Shown one piece after another: positions 1-8,709 of a DNA stretch of 64,000 nucleotides. The position numbers were made by a program, and so were the translations under genes. Numbering within the stretch: the first letter of the stretch is position 1; the number at the start of each line of letters is the position of its first letter. The notes beneath the pieces were generated by a model. It searched no databases and was not told where the DNA came from. It saw only the letters and a program-made list of their open reading frames with translations. The DNA lies in contig CAWFHN010000011.1 of NCBI GenBank assembly GCA_963815665.1, positions 124,001 through 188,000 of the forward strand, given 5' to 3'. Source of the DNA: DASUPK01 sp963815665. GTDB taxonomy: Bacteria; Actinomycetota; Thermoleophilia; Solirubrobacterales; 70-9.

Positions 1-649
1 ACCACCAGTTGCTGGGATCGCCCGCAAGCTCCGCCCCGGGGAAGAACTCGGCGAGCCGGCGGGTGCCCTCGCCCGGGAGGCTCATCGTCTCGCTCTCGAT
101 CACCGCGAGCGCCCTGGTCACCGATCGGAGCCGGCGCATGGCGGCCACCGGGTTCTCCATGTGGTAGATGACGCCGAGGTAGAGCACTACGTCGAATTGC
201 CCGAGCTCAGCCAGATCCATCTCCATGAAGTCGCCGACCACGTCCTCGACCTGGCTCCCCAGCGCCTCGCGCGCGACCTCGAACCCCCGTTTCCCCGGGA
301 GCTCGTCAGGCCGCCAGAGCCCGGTGACCTCGTGGGCCGGCAACGGGAGCAGCCCCTGCGCCCTGCGCTCGGCCTGATGGCTCTCCCAGCCCTGCAGGTC
401 CAGTGACCACACGTAGTGGTCGAGCGCGACCACCCTCGAGGCTCCCCGCCGCTCCGCCTCGAACGAGAAATAGCCGTCCCAGGCACCGATGTCGAGCACC
501 GTCTTGCCGGTGAGGTCCGGTATCTGAAGCGAGTCCAGCGTCCAGCCTCTGATCCCTGGGGTCACGACATCGTCGCCCAGCTCGATCGCGTGGTACCAGA
601 CCGGGACCGACGCGACGCGCCTCTCCAGGTCCTCCGTACGCGCACTCAT
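1..649 (-). CDS. Class I SAM-dependent methyltransferase, 3' end cut by window edge
   Basis: The visible 216 residues begin MSARTEDLER and enter a Rossmann methyltransferase fold. The SAM-binding motif I is VLDIGAWDGYFSFEAERRG at about residues 55-73, and a post-II segment reads FDVVLYLGVIYHMENP. The pattern resembles the CmoB/DUF1698-like methyltransferases (Methyltransf_9), but a sugar or lipid methylase is equally possible. The ATG lies 4 bases after the stop of the permease, so it is the last visible gene of the glycosyltransferase-ATPase-permease operon. That context suggests modification of the exported glycan. The C-terminus lies beyond base 1. Confidence 0.8.
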   Translation of the reverse strand, partial: MSARTEDLERRVASVPVWYHAIELGDDVVTPGIRGWTLDSLQIPDLTGKTVLDIGAWDGYFSFEAERRGASRVVALDHYVWSLDLQGWESHQAERRAQGLLPLPAHEVTGLWRPDELPGKRGFEVAREALGSQVEDVVGDFMEMDLAELGQFDVVLYLGVIYHMENPVAAMRRLRSVTRALAVIESETMSLPGEGTRRLAEFFPGAELAGDPSNWW

Positions 650-653
650 CGGC

Positions 654-1463
654 TCAGAGTTGCTCCGCGAGCCGCGGTGTCGTCCGGTGAATGAGGACGA
701 CGGCCGCCAGCAGCGACATCCCCACGAGCGCTGCGGGGATCAGGAGGTAGGCCAGGCTCGGGAGGTACGACCATCCGGGCGGCGCGCTCGGGTCGAAGAC
801 CGCGTGCCGGAGCTGGGTCATCAGCAGGGCGAGCGGGTTGAGAAGCATGAGCGTGCGGATCGAGTCTGGGACTGACTCGATCGTGTAGACGATCGGACTT
901 CCCCAGAAGATCACCTGGAGGACGACCTCCCAGATCGGCGCGACGTCGCGGTAGTTGACGTACAGCGTCGCCAGCAGGCCCGACATCGAGACCGCGAAGA
1001 CGATCAGGAAGGCGAGCAGGAACGGGATTTGGAGCCAGTCCCGCGTCACCGGAATACCGCTGATCGCAATCACGATCCCGACGATGACCAGCTTGATCGC
1101 GAGGTCCAGCAGCGAGCGCAGTACGACGGAGAGCGGGATCGCGAGCGGGGGGATGGTCATCGAGCGGATCATCACCTGGTTGGCGACCAGTGAGCTCATG
1201 GCCTCGGTCGTCGTCAGGGAGAAGAACTCGAAGAGGACGAGGCCCGTGATCAGGTAGGCGGGGTAGTTCGGAATCGCGTCGCCGACGTGGAGGATCTGGG
1301 TCATCGCGAGGTAGAGGACGGCGAAGACGAGCAGCGGCCTCACCAGGCTCCACAGGTAGCCGAGGACGGTGCCGAAGTAGCGCATCTTGAAGCCGGTGAT
1401 TGCCAGCGTCGTCGCGACCGAGATCAGGCGGCGCCAGTCATCTCGCAGGACCGCCACCGTCAC
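654..1463 (-). CDS. wzm: ABC-2 type polysaccharide exporter permease (Wzm-like)
   Basis: A 269-residue inner-membrane protein with about six hydrophobic segments and the compact ABC2_membrane layout of O-antigen and teichoic-acid export permeases. The N-terminal segment FGTVLGYLWSLVRPLL is typical of Wzm/TagG (family knowledge). I chose the GTG start at 1463 (protein VTVAVLRDDW) because it overlaps the ATPase stop in a GTGA arrangement. Longer reading upstream would run inside the ATPase gene. It probably forms the channel for a lipid-linked glycan with the ATPase encoded just upstream. Confidence 0.88.
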   Translation of the reverse strand: MTVAVLRDDWRRLISVATTLAITGFKMRYFGTVLGYLWSLVRPLLVFAVLYLAMTQILHVGDAIPNYPAYLITGLVLFEFFSLTTTEAMSSLVANQVMIRSMTIPPLAIPLSVVLRSLLDLAIKLVIVGIVIAISGIPVTRDWLQIPFLLAFLIVFAVSMSGLLATLYVNYRDVAPIWEVVLQVIFWGSPIVYTIESVPDSIRTLMLLNPLALLMTQLRHAVFDPSAPPGWSYLPSLAYLLIPAALVGMSLLAAVVLIHRTTPRLAEQL

Positions 1464-2725
1464 TGCACCTCGACGTCGGTGCGCGTCGGCGGGTGCATCG
1501 GGCCGATCCCCAGCGAGTCTCCCTCGATCGTGAACCGGGCGTGGTTGGCGCGGAGGTCCGAGATGTGCGTGATGTCCTCGATGTGCGCGACGATCGGCCA
1601 GACGCTGTAGTTGCCGGGGTTGAGCCAGCCCTCGAACGTGGTCGCGAGCACGACCTCCGCTCCCTTCGTCACCGTCCCCGTCTCTTGAGCGGGCTCGGAG
1701 ACGTCCAACAGCAGCTGGTTTCCCTGGTCGCGGAGGCTGAAGCCGATATGGGTATCGGTGAGCGACTCGTGGAAGATGGTCCTGACCTTGACGGTGACGT
1801 CCTCGCCCCGGCGGAAGCGTGCCACCCTCTTGCCCTCGAGGTCCTCGAACCAGACCTCGAGGATCTCCGCGGTGCCGTCGCCCCAGCGGTCCTGGGTCGC
1901 GGTGCCCTGGGCGACGATCTCCTCGAGCGCGGTGGTCGTGTAGTCGTTGACGACCCGCTCCGGGTCCCCGATCGAGATCACCGAGCCATGGTCGAGGAGC
2001 ATCGCGCGGTCGCAGAACTGAGGGAGCGCCGTGACCGCGTGGCTGACCAGCACGATCGTCTTGCCCTCGCGCTGCAGGCTGCGGAAGGTGTCGAAGCACT
2101 TCTCCTGGAACCTCATGTCGCCGACTGCGAGGATCTCGTCGACCAGCAGGATGTCGGCGTCGACGTGGATGCCGGACGCGAACGCGAGGCGCAGCATCAT
2201 CCCCGACGAGTAGTTCTTCAGCGGCAGGTCCTCGAACTCCTCGAGCTCCGCGTACTCGAGGATGGCCGGGAAGCGGCGCTGCATCTCCCTGCGGCGCACC
2301 CCATTCAGCGCCCCGTTGATGAGCACGTTGTCGCGTGCGGCCAGCTCAGGATGGAAGCCGATCCCGAGCGCCAGCATCGGCGAGACCGTGCCCAGCTTCT
2401 CGATCGAGCCGGTGTCCGGACGCATGATGCCCGCGATCGCCTTCAGCAGCGTGCTCTTGCCGCTCCCGTTGCGGCCGAGGATTCCGAAGAACTCGCCCCG
2501 GCGGACCTCGAAGCTGACGTCGCGAAGGGCCTGGATCGGGTGTGCCGCACGGCGTTTGGGGCGAAGAACCCTCTCCTTCAGCGTCGTGTACCGGTGCTCG
2601 GGAATCTCGAAGGCCTTGTTCACGCCCGAGACCTCGATTACCGGCGGGCCGTGCTCGGACCGGCCCTCCAAGGCGGCGAGGGAGGGCTTCGCCCGTCCTT
2701 CATCTGCCCAGCTCCGGACGGCCAA
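1460..2725 (-). CDS. wzt: ABC exporter ATPase with C-terminal glycan-recognition domain (Wzt-like)
   Basis: The ATPase domain shows Walker A GRNGSGKST, a signature-like NYSSGMMLRLAFASG, Walker B ILLVDEILAVGD and the H-loop VLVSHA. About 160 residues follow that match the position of the Wzt C-terminal carbohydrate-binding domain (EVWFEDLEGKRVARFRRGED onward). In Wzt proteins that domain reads the modified non-reducing end of the polymer (established for E. coli O8/O9a). The start is uncertain. TTG at 2725 sits just past the upstream stop with GGGAG 8 bases before it. An in-frame ATG at 2809 would overlap the glycosyltransferase by about 80 bases. Confidence 0.88.
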   Translation of the reverse strand: MAVRSWADEGRAKPSLAALEGRSEHGPPVIEVSGVNKAFEIPEHRYTTLKERVLRPKRRAAHPIQALRDVSFEVRRGEFFGILGRNGSGKSTLLKAIAGIMRPDTGSIEKLGTVSPMLALGIGFHPELAARDNVLINGALNGVRRREMQRRFPAILEYAELEEFEDLPLKNYSSGMMLRLAFASGIHVDADILLVDEILAVGDMRFQEKCFDTFRSLQREGKTIVLVSHAVTALPQFCDRAMLLDHGSVISIGDPERVVNDYTTTALEEIVAQGTATQDRWGDGTAEILEVWFEDLEGKRVARFRRGEDVTVKVRTIFHESLTDTHIGFSLRDQGNQLLLDVSEPAQETGTVTKGAEVVLATTFEGWLNPGNYSVWPIVAHIEDITHISDLRANHARFTIEGDSLGIGPMHPPTRTDVEVQ

Positions 2726-2726
2726 C

Positions 2727-5111
2727 TCAGTGGCTCCCGGAGTCCCCGTTCGGCCCGGCTGCGTTGTCCCGCTCCGAGAGCCTCTCGACCTCGGCGGCGA
2801 GCTCCGCAACCGTCGTCCGGAGCTCCTCGATTGCGTCGATCGTCAGCAGGTCGGCCCTGCGCTGGTGCACCGTGTAGGGCTTCATCAGCCTCAGCACCGC
2901 GCGCCTCGCCGCGCTTCGGATTGCGCCGGCTTTCGGTCGCTGACGGGGGCCGCCGAGCACCGCGGCCCGGGCGACGTGCGTCTGCGACGCGGCCTCGGCG
3001 ATGCCGGCCGCCTTCCGGCTTGCCTCCGGCCAGAGCTCGTGGAGGCGTTCATCGACGTCATTCGCCGCGGCCTCGGGCGAATGCGTCCGGCGGATGTCGG
3101 CGGCGCCGCGTCGGCCGCGCTCGCGAGCGCGCTCGGGATCCTCGAACACGTCTCTCATGATTGCGGCTGCGGCAGCCGTATCGGGCTCCGCCCAGCGCCC
3201 GGAGTAGATCGCGGAGCCGTTGATCGGGGCGAGCTCGCAATCGACGAGATAGGAGTTCTGATCGCTCATGAACTCGAGGTTCCCGGAGTAGCGGGTCGCG
3301 ATCGTCGGCACCCCGAAGTACATCGCCTCCGCGAGCATCAGCCCGAGACCCTCCGCGCGGTGGAGGGAGACGAAGCAGTCAGCCGACGCGATCATCGCGT
3401 TCTTGTCGGCAACGTCCAGATATCCGTCCACCACCGTCACGTCCGGATGCCGGGTGGCCGCTTCCTCGAGCCGCGCGCGAGCCTCCGGGTCGGTATCGGC
3501 GTTGACCGACTTGATCACCAACGAGGCGCCCGAGCCCGGCTCGAACGCCCTGACGAAGGCCTCGATCACGCCGAGCGGATTCTTGCGCTGGAAGTCGCTC
3601 AGATAGTCGAAGGCGAACAGGAACACGAACCCTTCCGGCAGCCCGAGGGTGGCTCGGTCGGCGGATGAGGGCTGGACGGGTGCCACGGGGATCGTGATCT
3701 TCCTCACCGGGAGCGGCGAGGCCGGGGCGATGGTGCGGCGGATGTGCTCTGAGCCGACCCAGATCTCATCGAGGTAGGAGAACGCCGGGGTGAAGCGGCG
3801 GGGGAACGTCTCCACCTCCCACCACCAGAGGCCCACCGAATAGCGGCCGTGGAGGACCGACCCGAACTCGCCAGCAAGCGCGACCATCACGTCGGCATTC
3901 GCGCAGATCAGGTTGACCGGATAGCGGGCCTCGCTGATCGCGTCCCCACGGAACTCGTGGCCCTGGCGGCTGAGCGAGGGAATCGAGATGGCGGCGCGTG
4001 GCACGTCGGCGACCGAGAGCGCCGAGACCATCTGGCGCCCGACCTCCCCGACCCCCATCTCGGACTCGAGATACCCGATCAGGTTGACGCCCCAGGGCTG
4101 GTCGCCCGAGACGAGCTCCACGAACTGGCGGGCGCCGGCTTCGCTGAAGAGCGAGCCCGTCATCTCGCCGTCCGCGACCGCCTTGCGATAGCGCTGGCGC
4201 AGGCTGCGACTGAGTGTCATCCCGCCCGGCAGCCGCGCATAGCCGTAGCCCCACTTTCTGGCGTCCTCGTACCCGTGCTCGTCGAGCTTGCGCCGGTAGT
4301 CCTCACAGAGGCTCCGGACAACCGGTTGCCGATTGAGGTCTGTGCGGTCGTCATGCCGGCTCAGCTCCTCCGGCCGCTCCGGAGAGAAGCCGCTGAAGTG
4401 GAAGAACCGCAGCGGCTCCCCGTTCACCCTGACTCGGCCGTTGGCCCCCTCGAGCGCGCGCTCGAACAGATTCCAGTAGGCGACGTTGTAGCCCGCGCTG
4501 CGCAATACGTGGAGGTCGGGGACGAACCCGGGGGCGAGGTCCATCCAGCGCTGGTCGACGAATCGATCGCTCCCGACGTCGTCGAAGCAATCGGTCAGCA
4601 GCCGCTGGTGCCACCACTCGAGGAGGCCGGCAACCTCTCGGCGACGGGACACGGCGATGAATCCGAGGTTGTAGGCGCCGGCCCGCAGAATGTCGTCCTG
4701 GGCCGGCCGGCGGCCGTCCTCGGGGATCGGCGACGTCGTGTGGGGGGTGAGGACGACACCGTGTGACTTGGCGAGCCCGGGGATCTCCTCGAGCGATGCG
4801 AAGACCTCGACGTCGGGATCGAGATAGGTGACGACCTCGTCCCTCCGCAGCAGATGGCGCAACAGCGACGGTTTGACGGCCGTCGAGAGCTCGAGCACCT
4901 GGTAGATGCCGGCCATCGGGTCGAACCCCTCGATCCCGATGTCGTCCGGCCGCAGCAGCTCGAACGGCTCGCCCTCGCCCGAGAGCTCGCGGTCGCGGTC
5001 GTCGATGACGAGGACGGAGCACTCACTCCCGGGGTTGGTCGCGGCGAACGACTCGGCGAGCACGCGGGCCTGGGCGAGATAGTTGCGCGCGATGACCGTG
5101 CAGATGCGCAT
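2727..5111 (-). CDS. Two-domain glycosyltransferase (DXD-type N-terminal + GT4 C-terminal)
   Basis: A 794-residue cytoplasmic protein. The first ~330 residues look like a nucleotide-diphospho-sugar transferase with a metal-binding DxD at YLDPDVEVF (D98, D100). The second half begins around WGVNLIGYLESEMGVGE and is a GT-B/GT4 domain with the nucleotide-binding EAMYFGVPTIATRYSGN near residue 600. A short basic/coiled tail (TIDAIEELRTTVAELAAEVE) follows. It is first in the operon with wzt and wzm, so it likely builds or caps the exported glycan. The donor and acceptor sugars cannot be read from sequence. Confidence 0.85.
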   Translation of the reverse strand: MRICTVIARNYLAQARVLAESFAATNPGSECSVLVIDDRDRELSGEGEPFELLRPDDIGIEGFDPMAGIYQVLELSTAVKPSLLRHLLRRDEVVTYLDPDVEVFASLEEIPGLAKSHGVVLTPHTTSPIPEDGRRPAQDDILRAGAYNLGFIAVSRRREVAGLLEWWHQRLLTDCFDDVGSDRFVDQRWMDLAPGFVPDLHVLRSAGYNVAYWNLFERALEGANGRVRVNGEPLRFFHFSGFSPERPEELSRHDDRTDLNRQPVVRSLCEDYRRKLDEHGYEDARKWGYGYARLPGGMTLSRSLRQRYRKAVADGEMTGSLFSEAGARQFVELVSGDQPWGVNLIGYLESEMGVGEVGRQMVSALSVADVPRAAISIPSLSRQGHEFRGDAISEARYPVNLICANADVMVALAGEFGSVLHGRYSVGLWWWEVETFPRRFTPAFSYLDEIWVGSEHIRRTIAPASPLPVRKITIPVAPVQPSSADRATLGLPEGFVFLFAFDYLSDFQRKNPLGVIEAFVRAFEPGSGASLVIKSVNADTDPEARARLEEAATRHPDVTVVDGYLDVADKNAMIASADCFVSLHRAEGLGLMLAEAMYFGVPTIATRYSGNLEFMSDQNSYLVDCELAPINGSAIYSGRWAEPDTAAAAAIMRDVFEDPERARERGRRGAADIRRTHSPEAAANDVDERLHELWPEASRKAAGIAEAASQTHVARAAVLGGPRQRPKAGAIRSAARRAVLRLMKPYTVHQRRADLLTIDAIEELRTTVAELAAEVERLSERDNAAGPNGDSGSH

Positions 5112-5269
5112 GCGTTCAAGCTAACCCAGGTCGGCCCCGGTAACGGGCTCACTAGACCAGTTGACACGGGATCACGCGGATCCGGGCTGAGGGCCCGCTG
5201 CCTGGCGATGCCGAGCGAGGCCGTTTCCTAATCTCCTTTCAGTCGTCACTTCGGATGAAGGAGCCCAGG

Positions 5270-5923
5270 ATGAGGATCGGGATAGTCGGCGCAGGGCGGA
5301 TCGGTGGCAACTGCGCGGTTCAGTTCGCCAGGGGCGGCCACGAGGTGAAGCTCAGCGGGCGCGATCCGGCGAAGCTCGAGCCGCTGGCCGCCGAGATCGG
5401 CGAGGCGGCGAGCATCGGCACGCCGGCAGACGCCGCCGAGTTCGGCGAGGTCGTGGTCCTGGCCGTTCCGTGGGCGGCGTTCGCCGACGCGGCCGCCGAC
5501 GCCTCGGTCGATGGCAAGATCGTGATCGACACGACCAACCACTACGGGCGCGGCAGCACGCCCGGCGAGAGCGAGACGCAGGCGCAGCATCACGCCGCCC
5601 AGGTCCCCGGCGCCCGCTACACGAAGAGCTTCAACACGCTCACCTCGAGTTTTCAGGCGGAGGTCGCGTTCAGGCCGGACGCCGAACGGGTCGTCCAATG
5701 GGTCTGCGGGGATGACGCGGAGGCCAAGCATGCCGTGATGGGGCTGATCGCCGACGCCGGCTACGCGCCGGTAGACGTGGGCGGAAACGGCGATGCCGCC
5801 GTGATGGAGTCGCCGCGGCGCCCCGGGGCCGTCTACGGTGAGGAATACCGGCTGCCGGACGCCGAGAAGGTCGTCGAGGCAGTTCAGGCGGGGGAAGAGA
5901 TTCCACCGACCCCGAGCTACTGA
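5270..5923 (+). CDS. NADPH-dependent F420 reductase-like dinucleotide-binding protein
   Basis: A 217-residue Rossmann protein opening MRIGIVGAGRIGG, a canonical GxGxxG nucleotide site, with a conserved SGRDP after beta-2. The ends VIDTTNHYG and KSFNT are typical of the NADP oxidoreductase/F420-dependent family (NPD family, Pfam F420_oxidored). The ATG at 5270 was chosen over the ATG at 5255 because AAGGAG sits 6 bases before it, and the Rossmann fold then begins at residue 1. It could be an F420:NADP oxidoreductase or another member of the fold. Its only close neighbour is the convergent GAP-family gene. Confidence 0.8.
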   Translation: MRIGIVGAGRIGGNCAVQFARGGHEVKLSGRDPAKLEPLAAEIGEAASIGTPADAAEFGEVVVLAVPWAAFADAAADASVDGKIVIDTTNHYGRGSTPGESETQAQHHAAQVPGARYTKSFNTLTSSFQAEVAFRPDAERVVQWVCGDDAEAKHAVMGLIADAGYAPVDVGGNGDAAVMESPRRPGAVYGEEYRLPDAEKVVEAVQAGEEIPPTPSY

Positions 5924-5930
5924 CCGCCGC

Positions 5931-6551
5931 TCAGTGGAGCGTCTGGTAGGTGAAGTAGACGATCACGATCAGGTTGACCAGCCACGCGTGGGTGGTCAGC
6001 CATTCGCGGATTCCCGGCATGGCCTCGCGGGCTCGCCGGCCAAGCAGCAGGTAGCCGGTGATCGGGATCGCGAGCAGAACCACCGTCGCGACCGCCAGCG
6101 GCCAGCCGTGGACCTCGCCGAAGTGATGGTCATGCAGATAGTTGACGGTTGCGATCACGGCGATGATGTCGGTGGGCATCAGCAGGATGAGCACGAAGCC
6201 AAGGGTGAACGCTCGCTTGGGCTCAGCCTCCTGAAGCGCGGACATCCACTTCGGAACCTTCGCCTTGCCTCGTCCCCGGATGACGTGGATCGCCAGCAGA
6301 ACCAGAAGTCCGGCGACGACATAGTCCGCGGTGGTCGGGCCTCCGCCCCCGCGCGGATCGATGTGGAGCGCGCGAACGAGCTCGAACCAGATCGCCACCG
6401 ATGCACACACACCGAGCGCCGCCCCGACGAGCATCGCCACCGAGTTCTTCACCGGCTCTCGGCTCGTGACCAGGAAGATCGAGGTGAGGATCTGCGGGCC
6501 CATCACCATGATCAGAGCCAGCGGGAGGATGTGCAGCTTGGTCGTGTCCAC
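5931..6551 (-). CDS. GAP family (Sap-like) membrane protein
   Basis: A 206-residue protein with about six transmembrane segments. It opens LHILPLALIMVMGPQILTS and has a basic loop GRGKAKVPKWM after the third segment. The layout matches the LysE-superfamily GAP/Sap proteins of actinobacteria, which are linked to glycolipid export in mycobacteria (family knowledge). The substrate here is unknown. It is convergent with the F420 reductase-like gene and shares a minus-strand run with the potassium channel gene, 13 bases upstream of its start. Confidence 0.7.
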   Translation of the reverse strand: MDTTKLHILPLALIMVMGPQILTSIFLVTSREPVKNSVAMLVGAALGVCASVAIWFELVRALHIDPRGGGGPTTADYVVAGLLVLLAIHVIRGRGKAKVPKWMSALQEAEPKRAFTLGFVLILLMPTDIIAVIATVNYLHDHHFGEVHGWPLAVATVVLLAIPITGYLLLGRRAREAMPGIREWLTTHAWLVNLIVIVYFTYQTLH

Positions 6552-6564
6552 CGCGAGCGTCTCG

Positions 6565-7302
6565 CTAGCCGTTGCTGCTGCGGCGCGGCAACAGCCCCGG
6601 CCGCCAGAGGCTGACGAGGCCGGCGACCAGGGTGACCAGGAAGATCTGGCCCATCAGCATCTCCAGCCCGGCGAACATCCTGCCGGGCTGACCGGCCGGC
6701 ACCAGGTTGCCGTAGCCCGTGGTCGTCAGGGTGGTGAAGCTGAAGAAAAGGATGTCTCCGTGCTTGAGGCTGACACCGGAGCCGAAGAACGGTGTCGATT
6801 GCACCCGGTCGAGCGCCGCGTAAAGGAACGTGAACAGCAGGCCGAGGATCGTGTAGACGCTGATCGCCCCGAGGATCGTCCGGAAGCCCACCTCGGTCTC
6901 GGCGAGGACGGCGCGCAGAATCGTGCCGGCGGCGACCAGCAGAAGAACCACCACCACGAACGAGCTCGCCCCGAGGAGGTGCAGGTCGTCCACGATCACG
7001 GACAGGGCCGCGAGCACAACCGCGACAAGGCCGAGAATCGCGGCCGTGCGGATGACCACCGGGCGAGAGCCCGCGCCGGCCAGGCCCACCACGGCTGCGG
7101 CGGAGGCGGCCACCGTGGTCAGCACTCCTGTCCAATCCCGGAAGGCCGTCAGGGAACCGAGGACGTACGTGGCCAGCACGAGAAGCAGGACGAGGCCGAA
7201 GGCATTCGCCACCCTCGTCGCGAAGTGTCCCCACCGCTCACCAGGGTCACGTGCCAATGCCAGCGTTCGTCCACCGTGGGCACCTTCGGGTTTTCGAGCC
7301 AC
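6565..7302 (-). CDS. Potassium channel, two-helix pore family with extra N-terminal membrane segments
   Basis: A 245-residue membrane protein. The C-terminal third carries a pore helix and selectivity filter FTTLTTTGYGNLVP (TTGYGN), flanked by two transmembrane helices as in Ion_trans_2. The first ~150 residues form about four hydrophobic segments without a clear charged S4 helix, so voltage sensing is not supported. No RCK domain is fused, but two stand-alone RCK proteins lie at 40.4-41.5 kb. The start is not certain because no strong ribosome site is visible. Confidence 0.85.
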   Translation of the reverse strand: MARKPEGAHGGRTLALARDPGERWGHFATRVANAFGLVLLLVLATYVLGSLTAFRDWTGVLTTVAASAAAVVGLAGAGSRPVVIRTAAILGLVAVVLAALSVIVDDLHLLGASSFVVVVLLLVAAGTILRAVLAETEVGFRTILGAISVYTILGLLFTFLYAALDRVQSTPFFGSGVSLKHGDILFFSFTTLTTTGYGNLVPAGQPGRMFAGLEMLMGQIFLVTLVAGLVSLWRPGLLPRRSSNG

Positions 7303-7355
7303 TTCCGTCGATTCGGGCCGGCGGCGGGCTTTCCTGCCTGCGCCGTCCGCGTCCC

Positions 7356-8705
7356 CTACTGCGCGGGATCGGGTGTTGGCTCATCCCGGTCCGGAAGAGC
7401 CTGCACGGTCAGATAGGCGGCCACCACGCCCACGATGATCAGCGGCTCCGACCCCACTCCGGAATTCACCGTCAACAGCGTCGCGAGCACGACCGCCGAC
7501 AGCGGCAATCTCAACACGGCGACGACCGCGGCGCCGAGGCCCACCGCGACTGCCGGCGTTGTCTCGAAACCGGGCAGCTGTGCCGCGAGCAGCCCACCGG
7601 CAGCCCCGAGGAACATCGCCGGAAAGGTCGGGCCGCCCCGGAACGAGCCGAGAGAGATGCCGTATGCGAGGCCCTTGAAGACGATCACCAGGACGAGCGC
7701 CGACACGGACCAGGCGCCCGGGTTGGCAACCAGCGGGCCGAGCGCGTTCTGACCCGAGAAGAGCACCTGATCGACTCCGTGGTCCGTCGTCTGGGAGAAA
7801 GCGATCGCCAGTCCGGCGACGGCCATCCCGGCCACCGGGAGGACGATGAGCGCACGCGGGGCCGCCACCCGCTGGACCGCCCGGGCGATGCCGAAGATCG
7901 CGTATGTGACCGCGGCGATGGCGACCGCCAGGGGAACGGTCCAGAGGAAGTCGACGAGATCGGGGCGCGCGAACGCGGGCAGATGGAGCACGCTGAGCGA
8001 GATATCGGCCGTGCTGAGGCCCGTCAGCGACCCGAGTCCGATCGAGATGAGGGATCCGATTCCGGCGGCTAGGAGACCCGGAATCAACACGATCGGCAGC
8101 CGCGAGCCGCCCAGCCCTGCGGCCTCGATCAGGATCACCGCGGCGATGATCGGAGAGCCGAAGAGGAACGAGACCGCCGCGAACGTCCCCGCGCTGGCGA
8201 GCAGTGTGCCCAACTCGGGAGGAGCATCTGGGCGGATCGACCGGAGGATGAGAAAGCCGAGGCCACCGCCGAGCGCGATCAGCGGCGCCTCCGGTCCCAC
8301 CACCAGGCCGAGGCCGATCGAGGCGATCCCGGCGAGCACCATCCCGGGGAGATCGATCGGCTGGGTGGGGGATGGGTTGAGGCCGTAGGCCGGGACGTGC
8401 CCGCCGTTGCCGGGCAGGCGGACGATCGCGAGCGCCGCCGCAACGCCGGCGATGGCGAGGACGGGGACGTACCACCAGAGCGGGGTGCCGTGGGAGTAGC
8501 CGAGATCGCTCGGGATGTCGGTGAACACCCACTTCTGGATGTAGAAGATCAACTCCAGAAAGCACCAGGCCGCAAACGACGCGATCACGCCGATGACCGC
8601 CGCGAGGACGAGGACCGCCATTAACGCCTTGCCGCGCATCGCCGAGGCGGGATCCGTCAATGCCTGCCCGGTCTCGTCTTGGGTTGCAGGGGTACCGGCT
8701 TCCAC
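7356..8705 (-). CDS. CLC-type chloride channel or H+/Cl- exchanger
   Basis: About 449 residues with ten or more membrane segments. CLC hallmarks in order are GNGGHVPAYG (region of the GSGIP motif), VVGPEAPLIALGGG (the gating-glutamate segment, glutamate present) and SLGSFRGGPTFPAMFLGAAGG (GxFxP region). The retained glutamate in GPEAP is compatible with proton coupling, but channel or antiporter cannot be decided. I placed the start at GTG 8705, just after the MFS stop at 8710. The reading frame continues upstream to an ATG at 8849, but only inside the MFS gene. The ATG at 8640 is another option. Confidence 0.85.
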   Translation of the reverse strand: MEAGTPATQDETGQALTDPASAMRGKALMAVLVLAAVIGVIASFAAWCFLELIFYIQKWVFTDIPSDLGYSHGTPLWWYVPVLAIAGVAAALAIVRLPGNGGHVPAYGLNPSPTQPIDLPGMVLAGIASIGLGLVVGPEAPLIALGGGLGFLILRSIRPDAPPELGTLLASAGTFAAVSFLFGSPIIAAVILIEAAGLGGSRLPIVLIPGLLAAGIGSLISIGLGSLTGLSTADISLSVLHLPAFARPDLVDFLWTVPLAVAIAAVTYAIFGIARAVQRVAAPRALIVLPVAGMAVAGLAIAFSQTTDHGVDQVLFSGQNALGPLVANPGAWSVSALVLVIVFKGLAYGISLGSFRGGPTFPAMFLGAAGGLLAAQLPGFETTPAVAVGLGAAVVAVLRLPLSAVVLATLLTVNSGVGSEPLIIVGVVAAYLTVQALPDRDEPTPDPAQ

Positions 8706-8709
8706 TGGC

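Noticed and set aside
1400..3160. Long plus-strand open frame of 586 codons opposite wzt and the glycosyltransferase
   Set aside because: It is antisense to genes with clear domain motifs. Its composition is the Arg/Ala/Asp-rich mirror expected from very high GC. No family motif is visible.
5161..5166. TTGACA on the plus strand upstream of the F420 reductase-like gene
   Set aside because: No -10-like hexamer lies 16-18 bases downstream, and the distance to the start is large. It does not support a promoter.
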